This document shows positions 61,186 to 64,000 of a stretch of 64,000 bases of DNA, piece after piece. The notes under the pieces were generated by a model. It ran no database searches, was not told where the DNA came from, and saw nothing but the letters and a program-made list of their open reading frames with translations. The DNA is taken from the NCBI RefSeq assembly GCF_000317125.1, contig NC_019695.1:2902336-2966335 (forward strand). The letters run 5' to 3'. Within the stretch, counting starts at the first letter, position 1. The number at the start of each line of letters is the position of its first letter. The stretch is from Chroococcidiopsis thermalis PCC 7203 (lineage in GTDB: Bacteria; Cyanobacteriota; Cyanobacteriia; Cyanobacteriales; Chroococcidiopsidaceae). The position numbers were made by a program, and so were the translations under genes.

Positions 61186-62950
61186 GAGGAGCGAGGAGCG
61201 AGGAGTGAGGAGTGAGGGGATCGCCTCTCCTTTTTCGCTGCTTATTGCTCTTGCTAGCGGTATATTAATGGGGCTTACCGTTGCCCCTGTAGGAGCTTGG
61301 TTTCTTGCCTGGATTGCCCTAGCTCCTCTGTGGGTATTGGTAGTTACAACCCCCAAACATTCCTCACTCCTCGCTCCTCACTCCTTACCCCTCCTTTGGG
61401 GCATTGGCTATCACGGTGTCGCTTTATTTTGGATTACAGGCATTCATCCTATGACTTGGATGGGTGTACCGTGGTTGAGTAGTCTGGCGATCGCCCTTTT
61501 CTGCTGGATCTTCATCACCCTCTGGGGAGCTGCCTTAGTAGTTGGCTGGGGCGTTGGCATGAAAGCACTGCTAAATTGGCGAATTCCCACTTTAAAATCC
61601 CTACTCCCAAACGCAAAAACACAAAAAACCCTTTGCGCCTTCGCACGCCAGTTGCTACAACGGAGGGAACCTCACGCCAGTCGCCTCAACGGGGGAAACC
61701 CCCGCACGGTGCTGGCTCCGCAACGCACCGGCTCGTCTTTGCGCGACAAAATTCCTCTTAGTCTCGTCCGCCTCCTCATCGGCGTTGCTCTTTGGTGCGG
61801 CTTAGAAAGCTTGTGGAGTGCCGGACCCTTGTGGTGGTCTTCGCTTTCCTACACCCAAAGCCCCCACAACCTACCCATTCTCCATCTCGGACAACTTTCT
61901 GGAGCAAGTGCTGTTACAGCTGCGATCGTCGCTGTCAATGGATTGTTTGCCGAAGCTTGGATTGCAGTTGTAGGGGCGCACAGCCGTGCGCCCATTCAGG
62001 GGAGTCGAAAAACATCTGTTGTCTTTTGCCTTTTGCCTTTTGCTTTTTGCCTTTTATTACACCTTTTGGGCTACAGCTTGTACAGCCGTCCCCTGATTCA
62101 GTCTCCAGACACAGTTCTCAAAGTTGGGATCGTCCAGGGTAACGTCCCGAATAAAATCAAACTTTATCCCGAAGGTTTTCGGAAGGCGATCGAAGGTTAT
62201 ACGACTGGCTACCAAACTTTAGCAGATCGGGGAGTTGATGCAGTTTTAACTCCAGAAGGAGCTTTACCTTTTCGCTGGAATGACGTTCAACGCACTTCTT
62301 TTTACTCCGCTGTCAAAGAAAGGGGCGTAGTTGCTTGGTTGGGATTGTTTGGCGACAAAAAAGGAGGCTATACGAACAGTATTTTTACCCTACTGAGTAA
62401 CGGACAGATTTTTAGTCGTTATGACAAATCAAAATTAGTACCGATTGGCGAATACGTTCCATTCCAAGAAATTTTAGGTGGGATTGTTTCTCGACTTTCA
62501 CCGCTTGACGAGCATCAAATAGCAGGTGCGCCAAATCAGTTATTCGATACTCCTTTCGGTCGAGCAATTGTCGGAATTTGTTACGAATCTGCCTTTCCCG
62601 AACGATTTCGCTACCAAGCTGCTGCTGGAGGGCAATTTATCCTCAGTCCCTCCAACGATGCCCATTACAGCGCTGCGATGCCAGCTCAGCACCATGCTTT
62701 AGATATCATGCGGGCGATCGAAACTGACAGATGGGCTGTGCGTGCTGTCAATACCGGATATTCTGCTTTTGTCGATCCTCACGGTAAGACAGTTTGGATA
62801 TCGGGACACAATACTTATGAAATCCATTCCGAAACTATTTATCGCCGTCAAACCAAAACTTTATACGTGCGTTGGGGCGATTGGCTGACACCGATGTTGA
62901 TGGTTGTGGCTGTTGTCGTTTGGCTGGTAAGGCTTGTTGGACAAGTTTAG
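61157..62950 (+). CDS. lnt: Apolipoprotein N-acyltransferase with repeat-coded insertions
   Basis: Adds the third acyl chain to lipoproteins. 597 residues (about 510 is usual). Multiple membrane spans precede a nitrilase-like domain with catalytic E (TPEGALPF, about 366), K ([16 protein letters not shown], about 424) and C (GICYESAF, about 475). The start overlaps gyrA by 29 bp. The extra length comes from translated repeats: [12 protein letters not shown] (61185-61215), [10 protein letters not shown] (61358-61390), about 60 residues at 61580-61755, a [11 protein letters not shown] palindrome (61972-62000) and [11 protein letters not shown] (62018-62053). All lie in or between membrane segments, before the catalytic domain. 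Confidence 0.92.
   Translation: MSAMKRLRAKRSEERGVRSEGIASPFSLLIALASGILMGLTVAPVGAWFLAWIALAPLWVLVVTTPKHSSLLAPHSLPLLWGIGYHGVALFWITGIHPMTWMGVPWLSSLAIALFCWIFITLWGAALVVGWGVGMKALLNWRIPTLKSLLPNAKTQKTLCAFARQLLQRREPHASRLNGGNPRTVLAPQRTGSSLRDKIPLSLVRLLIGVALWCGLESLWSAGPLWWSSLSYTQSPHNLPILHLGQLSGASAVTAAIVAVNGLFAEAWIAVVGAHSRAPIQGSRKTSVVFCLLPFAFCLLLHLLGYSLYSRPLIQSPDTVLKVGIVQGNVPNKIKLYPEGFRKAIEGYTTGYQTLADRGVDAVLTPEGALPFRWNDVQRTSFYSAVKERGVVAWLGLFGDKKGGYTNSIFTLLSNGQIFSRYDKSKLVPIGEYVPFQEILGGIVSRLSPLDEHQIAGAPNQLFDTPFGRAIVGICYESAFPERFRYQAAAGGQFILSPSNDAHYSAAMPAQHHALDIMRAIETDRWAVRAVNTGYSAFVDPHGKTVWISGHNTYEIHSETIYRRQTKTLYVRWGDWLTPMLMVVAVVVWLVRLVGQV
61580..61755. repeat. In-frame repeat block inside lnt
   Basis: About 175 bp with CTACTCCCAAACGC, then a CGCCAGTTGCTACAACGG / CACGGTGCTGGCTCCGC block, which has the look of a dispersed repeat (a related CGCCAGTTGCTACAGGGCG occurs at 26483). 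It is translated between two membrane segments of Lnt as a polar, arginine-rich loop. Confidence 0.8.
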
Positions 62951-62992
62951 GTTTTAGGGTTTTAGATCGTATATGAGAAGGTCGCGATCGCT

Positions 62993-63559
62993 CTATTCTA
63001 GAGGTAATTCAAATCCAGGTAAAATATCTTCTCCAGAGAGGACGGAAGGTAAAAATATGACTTCTACAGGCTGGTTGGCGCGATAAATTTCTACTTGGCT
63101 ATTTTGAGGGTTAATTAACCAACCCAAACGCAAACCATTAGCCAAATATTCTTGCATTTTCTCTTGTAATGGTTTTAGCGTATCGGTGCGAGAGCGCAAT
63201 TCAATTGTAAAATCTGGGCATATGGGAGGAAACTTTTCTCGTTCTTCTGGAGTTAGAGCCTCCCATCGTTCCAATCTTATCCAAGCTGCATCAGGAGAAC
63301 GGTTAGCACCATTGGGGAGACGAAAAATTGTGGAGGAACTAAAGACTTTTCCTAGCTTGGTTTGACGATTCCAATTATTCAAATCTGTTATCAGATCTGC
63401 TTCTTGATTGCCGCTTTCTCCTCCTACGGGTGGCACGATAATTAAATCTCCTTTGGCATTAAGCTCTAAATTCAACTCGCGATTTGCCATGCACAGTTGA
63501 TAAAACTGTTCCTGAGTCAAATGCACGATTGGTTCTAGATTTAATATCACCGTATCCAT
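62993..63559 (-). CDS. Uma2-family (DUF820) putative nuclease
   Basis: 188 residues of the PD-(D/E)xK-like fold. VPPVGGESGNQEADL, RSPDAAWIR (aspartate) and FTIELRSRTDTLKPLQEKM (acid and lysine region) are recognisable; the usual E-x-L-S appears as ELRS. Uma2 proteins are extremely numerous in cyanobacteria and their function is unknown. Confidence 0.9.
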   Translation of the reverse strand: MDTVILNLEPIVHLTQEQFYQLCMANRELNLELNAKGDLIIVPPVGGESGNQEADLITDLNNWNRQTKLGKVFSSSTIFRLPNGANRSPDAAWIRLERWEALTPEEREKFPPICPDFTIELRSRTDTLKPLQEKMQEYLANGLRLGWLINPQNSQVEIYRANQPVEVIFLPSVLSGEDILPGFELPLE

Positions 63560-63640
63560 AAAGAATGGTAATGGGTAATGGGTAGTTGGTAATTGTTGGT
63601 TGACAGTTTATTCTCCCTTGTCTCCCTTGTCCCCCTTGTC

Positions 63641-64000
63641 TCATTTCTTCGCTTCCCAAGGCTTAACCTGTACTTCTCCTTTGGGTGTAAAGGTGACTTG
63701 AAATTGAGCTAAGGATTCTGGTGGCGTAGCACTACCAGCAGCAGGTTGGGATAGCAGGCGAGGTAGGGGAGTTTGCTGGACTTGCCCGTTGGATATGTCG
63801 TTAGTCGCAACATAGCCTTTAATCGCTCCATTAGCAGCTACGCCAACGCGGTAAACTAAATCTTGACCGAGGGCTACGTTAGGCTTCCACGCCGGTCGGA
63901 GTTGGTCGGTGAGTTTTTGCTGTAATTGCACCAATTGCAAGGGATCGGTAATGGGTGGTGCGTTAGCAATGTTGGTAGATTGGGCGGATGGAGAGGTGGC
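63641..64000 (-). CDS. C-terminal part of an unidentified protein
   Basis: The open frame enters at 64000 and ends at 63641 (120 codons visible), so the start lies outside the window. Threonine/alanine/glutamine-rich N-terminal part (ATSPSAQSTNIANAPP), then a conserved-looking C-terminal domain (LQQKLTDQLRPAWKPNV, LVYRVGVAANGAIKGYVATN, FQVTFTPKGEVQVKPWEAK). Probably one of the cyanobacterial hypothetical families; I cannot name it. Confidence 0.6.
   Translation of the reverse strand, partial: ATSPSAQSTNIANAPPITDPLQLVQLQQKLTDQLRPAWKPNVALGQDLVYRVGVAANGAIKGYVATNDISNGQVQQTPLPRLLSQPAAGSATPPESLAQFQVTFTPKGEVQVKPWEAKK

Overview
The window is a cyanobacterial chromosome segment. The evidence is direct: a 38-residue PetG (cytochrome b6f subunit), a CytM-type cytochrome c, an LrtA-type ribosome hibernation factor, a GlcE/GlcF glycolate dehydrogenase pair, cyanobacterial families such as DUF3370 and DUF4288, very frequent GCGATCGC (HIP1) octamers, and many tandem heptamer repeats of the kind called STRRs in cyanobacteria. 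I cannot name the species. The large signalling proteins and repeat-rich spacers suggest a large-genome filamentous or Chroococcidiopsis-like lineage, which is inference.

Layout. 1-5.6 kb: the 5' end of an SPFH/prohibitin-like gene, endonuclease V, a Ser/Thr kinase with a WD40 propeller, then a decayed insertion sequence that cut a DMT-family transporter in half. 5.6-13.4 kb: housekeeping genes, namely sucC-sucD, an SDR oxidoreductase, thiC with a TPP riboswitch, a pentapeptide-repeat protein, lipB and lrtA/hpf. 13.5-20.2 kb: a TPR protein, a membrane sensor kinase, glcE-glcF, and a triplicated 114-bp palindromic repeat. 20.3-27.1 kb: a membrane glycosyltransferase-like protein, dtd, a 1348-residue REC-wHTH-Hpt-REC-REC-PAS-kinase-REC-REC regulator, and a universal stress protein. 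27.4-36.6 kb: cydAB, an MscS channel, ahcY, a DedA protein, an ABC exporter and a small membrane protein. 36.6-43 kb: a PIN/RHH toxin-antitoxin pair, cytM, petG, rsmD, hisH, then a C15-peptidase-like gene abutting a serine hydrolase, and DUF3370. 43-48 kb: an unknown 445-residue protein, a GNAT acetyltransferase, AmpG and a Gfo/Idh/MocA oxidoreductase. 48-52.8 kb: a WD40 pseudokinase, a Crp/Fnr regulator, a DEDDh exonuclease, a TPR protein and DUF4288. 52.9-64 kb: murF, an AraC regulator divergent from azoR, an HDAC-like deacetylase, gyrA overlapping lnt, a Uma2 protein and a partial gene.

The strongest unexplained theme is repeat invasion. Tandem heptamers of many different sequences, all with period 7, fill spacers. 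Several runs lie inside open reading frames and are translated, giving low-complexity insertions in the hybrid regulator (including its ATPase domain), in Lnt and in a GNAT acetyltransferase. Repeats also supply the C-terminal residues and stop codons of GlcF, RsmD, LipB, the exonuclease, the GNAT protein and a 79-residue protein. A second theme is a kinase/pseudokinase pair sharing one kinase-TM-WD40 plan: one copy has all catalytic residues, the other has lost them and gained an N-terminal cysteine motif.

No CRISPR array, rRNA, recognisable tRNA or prophage was seen.
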